From Candidatus Hydrogenedentota bacterium (GTDB lineage Bacteria; Hydrogenedentota; Hydrogenedentia; Hydrogenedentales; SLHB01): 64,000 nucleotides of DNA. The stretch covers positions 1-64,000 of the forward strand of contig JACRLJ010000037.1 in NCBI GenBank assembly GCA_016215105.1. Direction: 5' to 3'. The notes under the pieces are model-generated. The model was not told the DNA's origin, did not search any database, and was given only the letters and a program-made list of their open reading frames with translations. Shown in pieces: positions 46,097 to 54,147 of the stretch; the first letter of the stretch is position 1, and each line of letters starts with the position of its first letter. The translations under genes were made by a program, and so were the position numbers.

Positions 46097-47083
46097 ATGA
46101 CATTAACGAAGTTACGCAACTGGAATCTTCGACAGGCCTCGTTCCTTTCTTTCACGCTGGCGCTGGCCGCGACGCCCTTTCAGTGCCCGTGGCTCAATCA
46201 AGAAGCTCCGCCGCGGGACTACCGCCAAGACATGCGGGAGTTTGTGCAGAACATTGCCGGCTACGCCAAAGCGACTCATCCTTCCTTTGCAGTGATTCCG
46301 CAGAACGGTCAGGAACTACTCACGCAGGACGGTAATTCCGGCGGCGCCTTGGCGACGGCGTACGTTGCCGCTATCGACGGCGTCGGGCGCGAGGATCTGT
46401 TCTATGGGTATACTGCGGACGATCTCGCCACACCCCCGAGCGACCACGACTATCTTCTGGGGTTTATGCAGCGCGCGCACGCCCAAGGCCTGACAGTGTT
46501 GGTTGCCGACTACTGTTCAACCCCGAGCAAGGTGGACAATTCCTATGCACAGAACGCTGCGCTCGGCTTTATCTCGTTTGCGGCGAATCAGCGCAATCTC
46601 ACCAGCATTCCGCCGTATCCGGCCACTCCGTACAACGTTCATTCGGGGGACGTCACCGTCTTAGGTCAAGTCAAGAACTTCCTGTATCTCCTCAATCCCG
46701 GCGAGTTCGCATCGAAAGCAGGTTTCCTCGGCGCTCTGCAGGGAACCAATTACGACCTCATATTGATTGATGCGTTCTTCAACGGAGAGCAACTCACCAC
46801 TTCGGATATCGCGTCGCTGAAGACCAAAGCTAACGGCGGCCATCGCCTGGTGATTGCCTACATGAGCATCGGAGAAGCCGAAGACTACCGGTATTACTGG
46901 CAGAGTTCCTGGGCGGCTCATCCCCCCGCATGGCTTGACGCAGTGAATCCAAACTGGCCCGGCAACTATAAGGTCCGCTACTGGGACCCTGCCTGGCAGG
47001 CCATCATCTTCGGTAGCCAGACGGCCTATCTCGACCGCATCCTGGCGGCTGGATTTGACGGTGTATACTTGGACATTACGTAA
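46097..47083 (+). CDS. Secreted GH114/TM1410-like protein, shortened C-terminus
   Basis: 328 residues from ATG 46097 (GGAGGAG upstream). N-terminal hydrophobic leader (SFLSFTLALAAT). The core matches endo-alpha-1,4-polygalactosaminidase-like TIM barrels: LILIDAFF, VIAYMSIGEAEDYRYYW, YKVRYWDPAWQAI, and a final FDGVYLDIT. In the family the chain continues after the FDGVYLDI strand for the last barrel elements. Here it stops three bases later, so the end is probably truncated. It may cleave galactosaminogalactan-type polymers if active. Confidence 0.8.
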   Translation: MTLTKLRNWNLRQASFLSFTLALAATPFQCPWLNQEAPPRDYRQDMREFVQNIAGYAKATHPSFAVIPQNGQELLTQDGNSGGALATAYVAAIDGVGREDLFYGYTADDLATPPSDHDYLLGFMQRAHAQGLTVLVADYCSTPSKVDNSYAQNAALGFISFAANQRNLTSIPPYPATPYNVHSGDVTVLGQVKNFLYLLNPGEFASKAGFLGALQGTNYDLILIDAFFNGEQLTTSDIASLKTKANGGHRLVIAYMSIGEAEDYRYYWQSSWAAHPPAWLDAVNPNWPGNYKVRYWDPAWQAIIFGSQTAYLDRILAAGFDGVYLDIT

Positions 47084-47110
47084 GGAGGCCTGCGCAGGAC
47101 CGAACAGTGG

Positions 47111-48307
47111 ATGAAGAGGATGCGCGCGGAACGGAGCGCCAAGGACGGGCCTGGCGGCGGAAGTGGAGCGTCAATTGTGGACATTGCATCGTATCTCGGA
47201 CGCAGCGAGCTCTTTATGGGACTCGGGCTTCAGACCATCGATCGAATCGCGAAACAGTTCCAGTCGGTTGCTTTTACGTCCGGCGACACGATCATTACCG
47301 AGGGAAGCCGCGGACGATCGTTCTTTCTGATTGCGACCGGCGAAGCGACAGTTCTGAAAGGCAGCGGCGTCAGCCAGCGGGAACTGCAACGCTTGGGGCC
47401 GGGAGATGGCTTCGGCGAAATGGCGTTGGTGGCGGATGAACCGCGTTCCGCGACAGTCAGGGCGGCCTCCGACATGGAGCTCCTCTGCTTGGACCGCGAG
47501 CAGTTCACTGTGCTCATGGACGAAGACGAACGGTTCGCGCAGCGCATTCTGCGGCTTCTTTCGCAGCGGTTGCGGCAGGCGAATCAAGTCGCCACGATTG
47601 ACCTGCTTCGCGCGCATCAGGGGCTGATTATCTCTCTGGCGGAATTGGCGGAATCGCGGGACGCCGATACGGGCGCCCATCTCTATCGCGTGCGTGACCA
47701 CTGTACGCTTCTGGCGAGACTGATGGCCGAGGACGTTCGATTCAAGGATCTGGTGAGTCCTGACTTCATCGAAGCCATCTACTATGTCAGTCCGTTGCAC
47801 GACATTGGCAAGGTCAGTATTCCGGATAGCATACTGCGGAAACAGGGAAAGCTTACCAACGAGGAGTTTGAGGTAATCAAGACCCACACGGTGGTCGGCT
47901 CACGCGCGCTGGACACGGTGCTGCAGTATTGCGACCTACAGATGTTTCGTATCGCGCGAGACATTGTGCTGAGTCATCACGAGCGGTATGACGGGAAAGG
48001 GTACCCCGCCGGACTGCGAGGCGAGGATATCCCCTTGGCGGCGCGCATCATGAGCGTTGCCGACCATTATGATGCCCTCCGTTCCGAGCGCGTGTACAAG
48101 GCCGCATTTACCAGCAATGAGGCGGTTGAAGACCTCCGGGAAGAGACGGGAAAACGGTTTGATCCGGCGCTTACCGACATCATGCTCGCTCATATTAGCC
48201 AGTTTGAAGACATACACGAGCAGTATACGGACTTGGACAATCGCCCGGATCGATATGCGGAATTCGTATCGCATCGAGTTCGTCCCGACGAAGAGCTACT
48301 TCTTTGA
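47111..48307 (+). CDS. cNMP-binding domain fused to HD-GYP phosphodiesterase
   Basis: 398 residues. The N-terminal cyclic-nucleotide-binding domain (about 30-145) has an intact-looking cassette FGEMALVADEPRSATV. The HD-GYP domain (about 165-360) shows His230-Asp231 in LHDIGK and HHERYDGKGYP (289-299). HD-GYP proteins hydrolyse c-di-GMP through pGpG to GMP. The architecture suggests that cAMP/cGMP or a small ligand controls c-di-GMP breakdown. No GGDEF protein is encoded here. An AAGGAGG lies 22 bases before the ATG, just after the preceding stop. Confidence 0.93.
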   Translation: MKRMRAERSAKDGPGGGSGASIVDIASYLGRSELFMGLGLQTIDRIAKQFQSVAFTSGDTIITEGSRGRSFFLIATGEATVLKGSGVSQRELQRLGPGDGFGEMALVADEPRSATVRAASDMELLCLDREQFTVLMDEDERFAQRILRLLSQRLRQANQVATIDLLRAHQGLIISLAELAESRDADTGAHLYRVRDHCTLLARLMAEDVRFKDLVSPDFIEAIYYVSPLHDIGKVSIPDSILRKQGKLTNEEFEVIKTHTVVGSRALDTVLQYCDLQMFRIARDIVLSHHERYDGKGYPAGLRGEDIPLAARIMSVADHYDALRSERVYKAAFTSNEAVEDLREETGKRFDPALTDIMLAHISQFEDIHEQYTDLDNRPDRYAEFVSHRVRPDEELLL

Positions 48308-48429
48308 TTTCCCGTATGGTCAAGGACCTCAATGCATGGTCCAAGCCGGGGGAAATACCGGCCACGAAGGAACTGCGGCTACTAGGGGATGTCCACGCGC
48401 AATCAGTGGAGCGCTTAGTATGCACGGGG

Positions 48430-48457
48430 TAGATTCTTCACTTCGTTCAGAATGACA
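48430..48457 (-). repeat. HSERSEE-type dispersed repeat, copy 4
   Basis: A variant with two changes (TTCACTTCGTTCAGAATGACAC). Similarity to the 23313 copy continues downstream for about 80 bases, so these two copies belong to a longer version of the element. It lies in the 253-base gap before the convergent hexosaminidase-like remnant. Confidence 0.6.
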
Positions 48458-48560
48458 CATTGGTAGCGCCGTATCCGATTGGGAAATAGGGGCCGTCTTC
48501 AAACCGCCACCCCTGCCCGTGGTTGCTGATTGTGTCAGGCCGAGTTTTTACACTCGCTGG

Positions 48561-49991
48561 TTACCCGCCACAACGTCGCCCGATGCCGGGTAGAAGTACT
48601 CCAATTTCTGTTTCCAGCAATGTGAGTTTTGCGCGGAGCATGTCCGCGGCGTGCGGAAACTTGTGGTCCGTGCCGTAGTAGAAGTCCAGCCGCATGTCCT
48701 TCTCGACCAAAGGCAGCGCCGCTTCCGCATTGGCTTTCTCGTCGAGCAGAACGCGGTTCCAGCGACCGAGCATGTCCTGATGTTTCTGGATCGCTTCCGG
48801 CGTTCGTGTTTCTTGTTTGGCAAAGGCCAGCAGCGTGTCCCGCAGTTGGCATGACTCGTAGAAATTCGCCTCGGTTCGGGCGGTATGGTAGAACCACCGG
48901 ATGGGGGAAGCGTCCGCCTCGAAGGTCGTTCGGTACGGCTCTGGAACGAGCGGCGCCGCCGCTTCGAGTTCGGCCACGGCCTCTTTGAGGCACGACTCCA
49001 TCTTTCGGTAGAACGCGCCGAATACGGGAACGTTTCCCGTGGGCGAGGACACGAAAGTCGGCCTGAACATTAGCCCGTCCGCGTCGACGCTCTCCCCCAT
49101 GAACAAGAACTGGCCGTAGAAGACTTTGGGCAGCTCTGCCGCGGGGTCAACGCACATCGGGTGGGCTGGGCCCAAGTAGTAGGGGCCGGTGTAGTAGGAC
49201 GGCTGCTCCGGCGACCAATCAATGGATTCCGAGACGTGTTTCCAGGCGTTGCGAAGATGCGGTCCCGCTTTGACGCCGGCGATGCGCTTGGCCAAGCGGA
49301 GGAGCGCGTCTTTCTTATTGGTGACGGGCTCCCACCAAAAGGACTTGAAGACTTCCGCGGAGCTGCCTGCAAAGAACGGGCGGAAATAGGGGAAGACCCA
49401 TGCGCCGTTCGCGCCGCAGGCGACCAGCGCTTCGGCTCGGTCGGCCCATCGGTCCAGGCAAGGGATATAAGGCAGCCCTGGGGCCTCGAACCCCAACTCC
49501 GGCTCACTCTTGATGTAGATGGGCGCCCCCGCGGCACGGCATGCGGCGACCTGGCGCTTGGCGCGCTCGCCTGGTCCGATCAGGTCGATGCTGTAGTCCC
49601 CGATGTGCTTCATGACGCCATCGGGCTTTGCTATGGTTTCGTCCTTTTCGATCTCCGTGAAGATCCCTGCTCCGGGCTCGAGCTTCTTGATGACGCCCTC
49701 CTGATACCGGTCCGCGGACCAGACATGCTCGGCGGAATAGGGCCAGGCGATGATCTCGGCGCTTGGATTCACCTTTCGCGCGGCGGCGAGAAGGCGGTTG
49801 GACAGATTCGCGACGACGGTTTCCGCGCCCAGCGGCTCGCAACGCGGACAGTTGGTGTGGCCCTTGGCCGTACCGTAGGACCGCATGAAACAATGATAGA
49901 AGCTCTCTCCGCCATTGATGAAGAGCAGTCCGTCCAGGGGCGCAGACCGAAAGAGTCCCTCCGCGCTTTCTGCGAGGTACCGTTGTACCAA
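48561..49991 (-). CDS. C-terminal part of frameshifted hexosaminidase-like protein
   Basis: 476 residues from an apparent TTG start, but the open frame really extends upstream to 50096 (FPIDDPIFEAHPEIRGALT) and joins the 50081-50869 reading frame. It contains a TIM barrel (GLLFINGGESFYHCF, AEIIAWPYSAEHVW, APIYIKSEPELGFEAPG) and a helical tail (ALPLVEKDMRLDFYY). Together with the N-terminal part it resembles GH20/GH84-type beta-N-acetylhexosaminidases. A canonical Asp-Glu pair was not pinned down. It is probably not made as a separate active protein unless frameshifting occurs. Confidence 0.75.
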   Translation of the reverse strand: MVQRYLAESAEGLFRSAPLDGLLFINGGESFYHCFMRSYGTAKGHTNCPRCEPLGAETVVANLSNRLLAAARKVNPSAEIIAWPYSAEHVWSADRYQEGVIKKLEPGAGIFTEIEKDETIAKPDGVMKHIGDYSIDLIGPGERAKRQVAACRAAGAPIYIKSEPELGFEAPGLPYIPCLDRWADRAEALVACGANGAWVFPYFRPFFAGSSAEVFKSFWWEPVTNKKDALLRLAKRIAGVKAGPHLRNAWKHVSESIDWSPEQPSYYTGPYYLGPAHPMCVDPAAELPKVFYGQFLFMGESVDADGLMFRPTFVSSPTGNVPVFGAFYRKMESCLKEAVAELEAAAPLVPEPYRTTFEADASPIRWFYHTARTEANFYESCQLRDTLLAFAKQETRTPEAIQKHQDMLGRWNRVLLDEKANAEAALPLVEKDMRLDFYYGTDHKFPHAADMLRAKLTLLETEIGVLLPGIGRRCGG

Positions 49992-50080
49992 CGGGTGCTC
50001 CGTACACAGGACATACTCACCGTCTGCTTTCCAGGTGAGCGCCCCGCGAATTTCCGGGTGCGCCTCGAAGATGGGATCAT

Positions 50081-50869
50081 CTATGGGGAACTTCTTTCAG
50101 GGATTGCGTCGGAGCGCGAGATGGCGAAGAGGCTTTCCTCACCCTCAAAATAGGTGTTGAGGAGAACCGCGTTGTAGCCCATGAAAACCAGGTCACGGTA
50201 GGAACCCATCCAGGGAACGACCCCCAGCCGAACCGCCAGCCGCGGCTTGTATACCTGTTCGCCCCGTGACAGAATCGGCGCTTGCCTCGCGCCTATGAGG
50301 TCGACCAGTTTCACCACGCCATCGCGCAAGCCTTCCGCGTCTTGGCCGTGAATGGTGACCTTAAGCGGTTCCACCGAAATCGCAAAACTACCCGGAACCG
50401 CCGATGCGCCCCCGCCGGAATCCAGCAGGACCACTGCTCGCTCGATTCCCTGCGGCAACGCATCCGGCGAAATTCGCTCCACGCGGAGATTGACCGCCAT
50501 GCGCTGGGTTAGAAACTCCGCAAGATGTTTCCCCATCGTCTCCGTGAGCGGCTTGGCGTCGGTGGGAACAACGATCTTCCAGTCCGCTCCCAGCGCCATT
50601 TCGTCATCATCCGGACGCGCGTCCGCATCCCGATTGAAGCGCGCGAAATAATCTTTCGAAAGGAACGAGTAGGGGGAGTTCCGGTACGCATCGGCGGTTT
50701 CCGCGGCCAACCCGCTTTTGACTTGCGCCAATGTCGGCATTGAATTCTCCTCCTCAGCGTAACAAGGAAACAGACCAGTGGAGCACACACAGATAAGAAG
50801 TAGAAAGGAACTCACGCGGGCTATCCTGTCTCTGTCCACACGGGCCGGCGTATGCGATTTAGGGTACAC
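50081..50869 (-). CDS. N-terminal part of frameshifted hexosaminidase-like protein
   Basis: 262 codons from GTG 50869 (another GTG at 50839 is possible), with a signal peptide (VSSFLLLICVCSTGLFPCYA). The GH20b-like alpha/beta domain follows (ISVEPLKVTIHGQDAEGLRD, GVVKLVDLIGARQAPIL), then the barrel start (YKPRLAVRLGVVPWMG). The frame ends at ERSSP-stop. One extra A in the short A-run at 50095-50097 (T on the plus strand) would read on as PEKKFPIDDPIF into the next part. Full ancestral gene about 48561-50869, near 769 residues. Confidence 0.75.
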   Translation of the reverse strand: MYPKSHTPARVDRDRIARVSSFLLLICVCSTGLFPCYAEEENSMPTLAQVKSGLAAETADAYRNSPYSFLSKDYFARFNRDADARPDDDEMALGADWKIVVPTDAKPLTETMGKHLAEFLTQRMAVNLRVERISPDALPQGIERAVVLLDSGGGASAVPGSFAISVEPLKVTIHGQDAEGLRDGVVKLVDLIGARQAPILSRGEQVYKPRLAVRLGVVPWMGSYRDLVFMGYNAVLLNTYFEGEESLFAISRSDAIPERSSP

Positions 50870-51158
50870 AGTCGAGAATTTCCTCTGCGAGTAGACTGGA
50901 GAGATTCCAGATCTGCGGCGCGGATTTCACCGTCCTGGCCGGCTGCCAGCGCAGAACACGGCGCAAACGGTTTCGAGGCATGTTATGCCGTTGATGGTGT
51001 CCGGCTCAAGATAACCTGAAGGCTGCTGGATGCCCCTGTTCGTGCGAGGTCTGCAAATGAATCTGTCTGCGTCGCTGTGCTACGCTTTCGTCTCAATGCA
51101 CGCTCCGGCCCGGTTACTCTTGGGCCGGAAGAACCGAAAACGATAGCTGGAACACGTC

Positions 51159-51584
51159 ATGCCGGTAAAGCGCCAGGGTACACGAAAGCAGGGGGGAAGC
51201 AAGACGAAGTCGGCGGCCAAGAAGGTCTCGCGGACGCGCAAGCCGGACAACATGTCCGTGGAATACACGCAGATTGCGTTGCGGAGGGAATACGGGCGCA
51301 GCCAGTCCTTTTCGCTCAAGAATGTGGGCGATCACCCCGTCTTTTCGGACTTCCAGGTGACCAATCCCGCTACCGACCGTACGTACCGCGTGGCGATACG
51401 CGGTTCAAAGCCGGGGGAGAATTTCTGTTCGTGTCCTGACTTCACCGTCAACACGCTTGGGACTTGCAGGCACGTCGAGTTCGTGTTGGGCAAACTGGAA
51501 AAGAAGCGTGGCGCGAAGCTAGCGTTTCGCGACGGGTGTCGTCCGTCCTATTCGTCGGTGTATCTGCGTTACGGGGCGCAACGC
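51159..51584 (+). pseudogene. SWIM zinc-finger end of a degraded SNF2 helicase
   Basis: About 142 codons carry a basic N-terminus and a SWIM-type zinc-binding motif (FCSCPDF, then TCRHVEF, i.e. CxCx..CxH). The frame ends matching SNF2 proteins after YLRYGAQR at 51584. The reading frame continues to 51938 but encodes unrelated residues there. The SWIM domain normally precedes a large SNF2 ATPase, which is absent. Confidence 0.8.
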
Positions 51585-51610
51585 GCAGGTCGTCGAGGGA
51601 CTGCTGAACG

Positions 51611-52429
51611 GACCGCCGCCTACGCCAACTCATCCAGAGGCGTATCGAGGAACGGCCCTGGGGGCACGTCTTCTATCACGGTGGCGTTCCGAGCAAAGAT
51701 CGCAATGCGCTGGTGCAGCGGTTTAAGCAAGACCCCGCGTGCCGCTTGTTCCTGGCCACCGACGCCGGCGGGGTGGGACTTAATTTGCAGCACGCTTCGG
51801 TGGTTATCAATATGGACCAGCCGTGGAATCCCGCCGTGCTCGAACAACGCATCGGGCGCGTTCACCGGCTTGGCCAGCGGCGGAACGTGCAGGTATTTCA
51901 TTTCGTCTCGCAAGGGACCATCGAGCACGGCATGTTGAACGTGCTGTCGTTCAAGAAGTCCGTGTTTGCGGGTGTGCTCGACGGCGGCGAGAGCGAAGTG
52001 TTCCTGGGTGGAACCAAACTCAAGAAATTCATGGATACGGTCGAGGAGGTCAGCGGGAAAATACCCGAAGGCATGCCCCGGCAGGAAGTTGTCTCGGAAG
52101 GCGCTCCGGTGGAGGAAAGCGAGGACATCGCAGCGGCGGAGACCGTGTCCGAGACCGCCGCGCCGGAGGATCGTGGAGCCCAGCCGTGGGAGGAACTCAT
52201 TTCGCAGGGTTTGGCCTTGTTCGGCAAGTTTACGCAAGCCCTTCAGCCGCCCGCCGATGCGGCGAGAGGGCAGTCCAAGTCTCTCGCGGCCCTGTCCCCG
52301 GCCGCGTTCATCGCCAAGGACGAGCGGACCGGCGAAAGCTTCTTGAAGCTTCCCGTGCCGGATTCGGAGACCATCAAAGGTGTAGCCAATTTCCTGGGCG
52401 CGATAGCGAATGCGCTGACCAAATCCTGA
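51611..52429 (+). pseudogene. C-terminal end of the degraded SNF2 helicase
   Basis: In another frame from 51611 the sequence reads as the second RecA-like domain: HVFYHGGVPSKDRNALVQRF, LFLATDAGGVGLNLQHA (motif V) and QRIGRVHRLGQRR (motif VI). An acidic C-terminal tail reaches the stop at 52429. An ATG at 51713 opens a 238-residue frame. The Walker A and DEAH part is missing, so no helicase activity is possible. Together with 51159-51584 this is one gene with a central deletion of several hundred codons. Confidence 0.85.
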
Positions 52430-52502
52430 GCGAATGCGCCATGACTAGGAATTTCGTTGAAAGAACGTTACGGCATGAAGCACGCGTTTGCATGATCGAG
52501 AA

Positions 52503-52871
52503 ATGGATAGTTTCTACGTAAGCTGCAAGACTGAAAATCACGTCGACCGGGCGAAGTCCATCCTGGTCGCGAAGCTATTGGTCGATACGGGCAGTGAATA
52601 CACGTGGATTGCCGGCGCGAAACTGGAAAAGATCGCCGTCCGCCGTGAAAAGAAAGATATGCGCTTTGTCATGGCGAACGGCGAAATTATTACGCGAAAC
52701 ATTGGATTCGCCATTTTGCGCGTGGGTAAGAGCTTTACCATTGACGAGGTTGTATTCGCGGAACCGGGTGACTTGCTCTTACTCGGCGCGCGGACCCTTG
52801 AGGGATTGAACCTCACGGTTGACTCCGCGCGTAAGAAGCTCATCGCCAATGGCCCCCTGCCAGCCGCATAG
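52503..52871 (+). CDS. Retropepsin-like (clan AA) aspartic protease-like protein
   Basis: 122 residues from ATG 52503 (the frame is open from 52488). The hallmark LLVDTGSEYTWI near residue 29 supplies the catalytic Asp-Thr-Gly. A flap-like stretch follows (MRFVMANGEIITRN), then a hydrophobic LLLLGARTLEGLNL matching the second hydrophobic-hydrophobic-Gly element. Such single-domain proteins would act as dimers. Cytosolic; substrate unknown. It lies among degraded genes but looks intact. Confidence 0.82.
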   Translation: MDSFYVSCKTENHVDRAKSILVAKLLVDTGSEYTWIAGAKLEKIAVRREKKDMRFVMANGEIITRNIGFAILRVGKSFTIDEVVFAEPGDLLLLGARTLEGLNLTVDSARKKLIANGPLPAA

Positions 52872-52908
52872 ACTTCGGGCGCCAAGGCCGATACGCGGCT
52901 TCGGTTTC

Positions 52909-53124
52909 CTATCTCTGGTCGTAATCTGTGGAGCGCTCCCGGACAAGACCCTCTTGCAGCCCGATCTTTCGGGGTGTCCTCGAAACGAGCTTGGCGCCGT
53001 GGCGGATCTGCGACTCTTGAAGGCGCGCGGCGAGCTTGCGCACGTCATACCCACTCTAGCGTGCGAGCTCTTCACGCACCGCGCGCACCTCTTCAACAAT
53101 AGGATCAACCCATATCGTCTTCAT
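52909..53124 (-). pseudogene. Small antitoxin-like gene with in-frame TAG
   Basis: From ATG 53124, with AGAGGAG eight bases upstream, the frame reads MKTIWVDPIVEEVRAVREEL then AR, meets TAG at 53058-53056, and continues SGYDVRKLAARLQESQIRHG. I recognise the pattern of a small uncharacterised protein often found near toxin-antitoxin genes. The family normally has a codon such as CAG where TAG now stands. TAG is used as a normal stop elsewhere in the window, so this is a nonsense mutation rather than recoding. The frame then runs to a stop at 52909. Confidence 0.6.
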
Positions 53125-53433
53125 ACTGCAACTCCTCTGGGTTTGCTCCGTCGGGAGGCCGAGAATCTCGAAAGCCTCAAGACGTGTGTCCCCCGCATTT
53201 TACGCTAACGGAGGGACCTCAGCAACGGCTTCCTCTGCATCGACTCTGCAGACATCCGGAATAATCGCCAACTCGTCTCCCAAATGAGATGTCATGAGGT
53301 AACATATTCATAATAAATGCCTTGTGACCTGGAGGGAATGCGCCTCATTGCCAAATATCCAGAGTAACTTGACGGATTGCCTGGCTTTGCGTTACTATAC
53401 CGTCTGGATGGTATAGTAACTGATGGGTTGTCC
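53125..53433. other. Intergenic region with TetR promoter/operator
   Basis: Apart from a 31-codon minus-strand frame without homology (about 53295 downward), I see no gene. The right end carries the tetR promoter and palindromic operator described separately. Confidence 0.5.
53369..53420 (+). promoter_or_regulatory. Promoter and palindromic operator of tetR-RND operon
   Basis: -35 TTGACG (53369-53374), 18-base spacer, -10 TACTAT (53393-53398). A perfect 11-base inverted repeat GTTACTATACC (53391-53401) / GGTATAGTAAC (53410-53420) with an 8-base spacer covers the -10 and start region. A TetR dimer bound here would block RNA polymerase. The tetR start codon is 14 bases past the palindrome. Confidence 0.85.
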
Positions 53434-53988
53434 ATGTCGCGTCTGAGCTGCAAACACCTGATTCTGGAAGCCGCCGAAGCCGTCGTTCGCGACGGTGGCG
53501 CCGCTCATTTGACCCTCGATGCCGTCGCGGACAAGGCCGGGGTGAGCAAAGGGGGCCTTCTCTACCATTTCCCCACCAAAGAGGCTCTGATTGAAGGCAT
53601 GATTGCGCAGGTTATCGAGCGCGGGCAGGAGCGGCGCGCGGTGGCGCTCGAGCAGTTGCCGGCCACTCCGTCGCGTGGGCTCAAAGCCGAGATCATTTCG
53701 TTGTTGGTGACTCACGACGTTGATCATCGGGTTAGCACTGCCCTTCTGGCGGCCGTCGCCAATGAACCGAAGCATACGAGCCGGTTTCGGGAGCTTCACC
53801 GCGAACGATTTGCCGCGCATACCGAGAACGCCCCGCATCCGGAGCGGGTCGAGATTGTGCTGCTTGCGGCGTATGGACTTTTTTTCTTGGATCTCTTGCA
53901 GGGCTCGCCATTTGACGCGCGGCAGCGCGCGGCGTTAGTCGAGGAATTGCTGCGGTTGTCCGAAGAAGCGACCCTGGATCGTCGTTAG
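53434..53988 (+). CDS. TetR-family repressor of the RND efflux operon
   Basis: 184 residues from ATG 53434. The frame is open from 53377, but that start would lie inside the operator. The helix-turn-helix (about 24-45; LDAVADKAGVSKGGLLYHF) is of the TetR type. The C-terminal ligand domain resembles TetR_C33-like sequences (ISLLVTHDVDHRVSTALLAA). It is the first gene before a MFP-RND-OMF set. The palindrome over its own promoter indicates autorepression and probably control of the pump. Confidence 0.93.
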   Translation: MSRLSCKHLILEAAEAVVRDGGAAHLTLDAVADKAGVSKGGLLYHFPTKEALIEGMIAQVIERGQERRAVALEQLPATPSRGLKAEIISLLVTHDVDHRVSTALLAAVANEPKHTSRFRELHRERFAAHTENAPHPERVEIVLLAAYGLFFLDLLQGSPFDARQRAALVEELLRLSEEATLDRR

Positions 53989-54147
53989 CATGTCAAGCCC
54001 TCGTGATATCCGTTGTGCGGTCGCGAGAGGGAAGAATCATCTGCCCTTGGCGCGTTACGCTTTTGTTTCGGTTTGTATGCATGGCTACCGGAGTTAGAAA
54101 CCAGCGACTCAGATTGTTCTGACGACCATACCGCAGGAATACCGACA

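Noticed and set aside
51586-51938. Frame continuing past the SWIM domain as a real C-terminus
   Set aside because: The residues match no SNF2 protein, while another frame over the same DNA encodes motifs V and VI.
53056-53058. TAG as a recoded (pyrrolysine-like) codon
   Set aside because: TAG ends other intact genes here (for example at 25032-25034) and no recoding signal is visible; a nonsense mutation is simpler.
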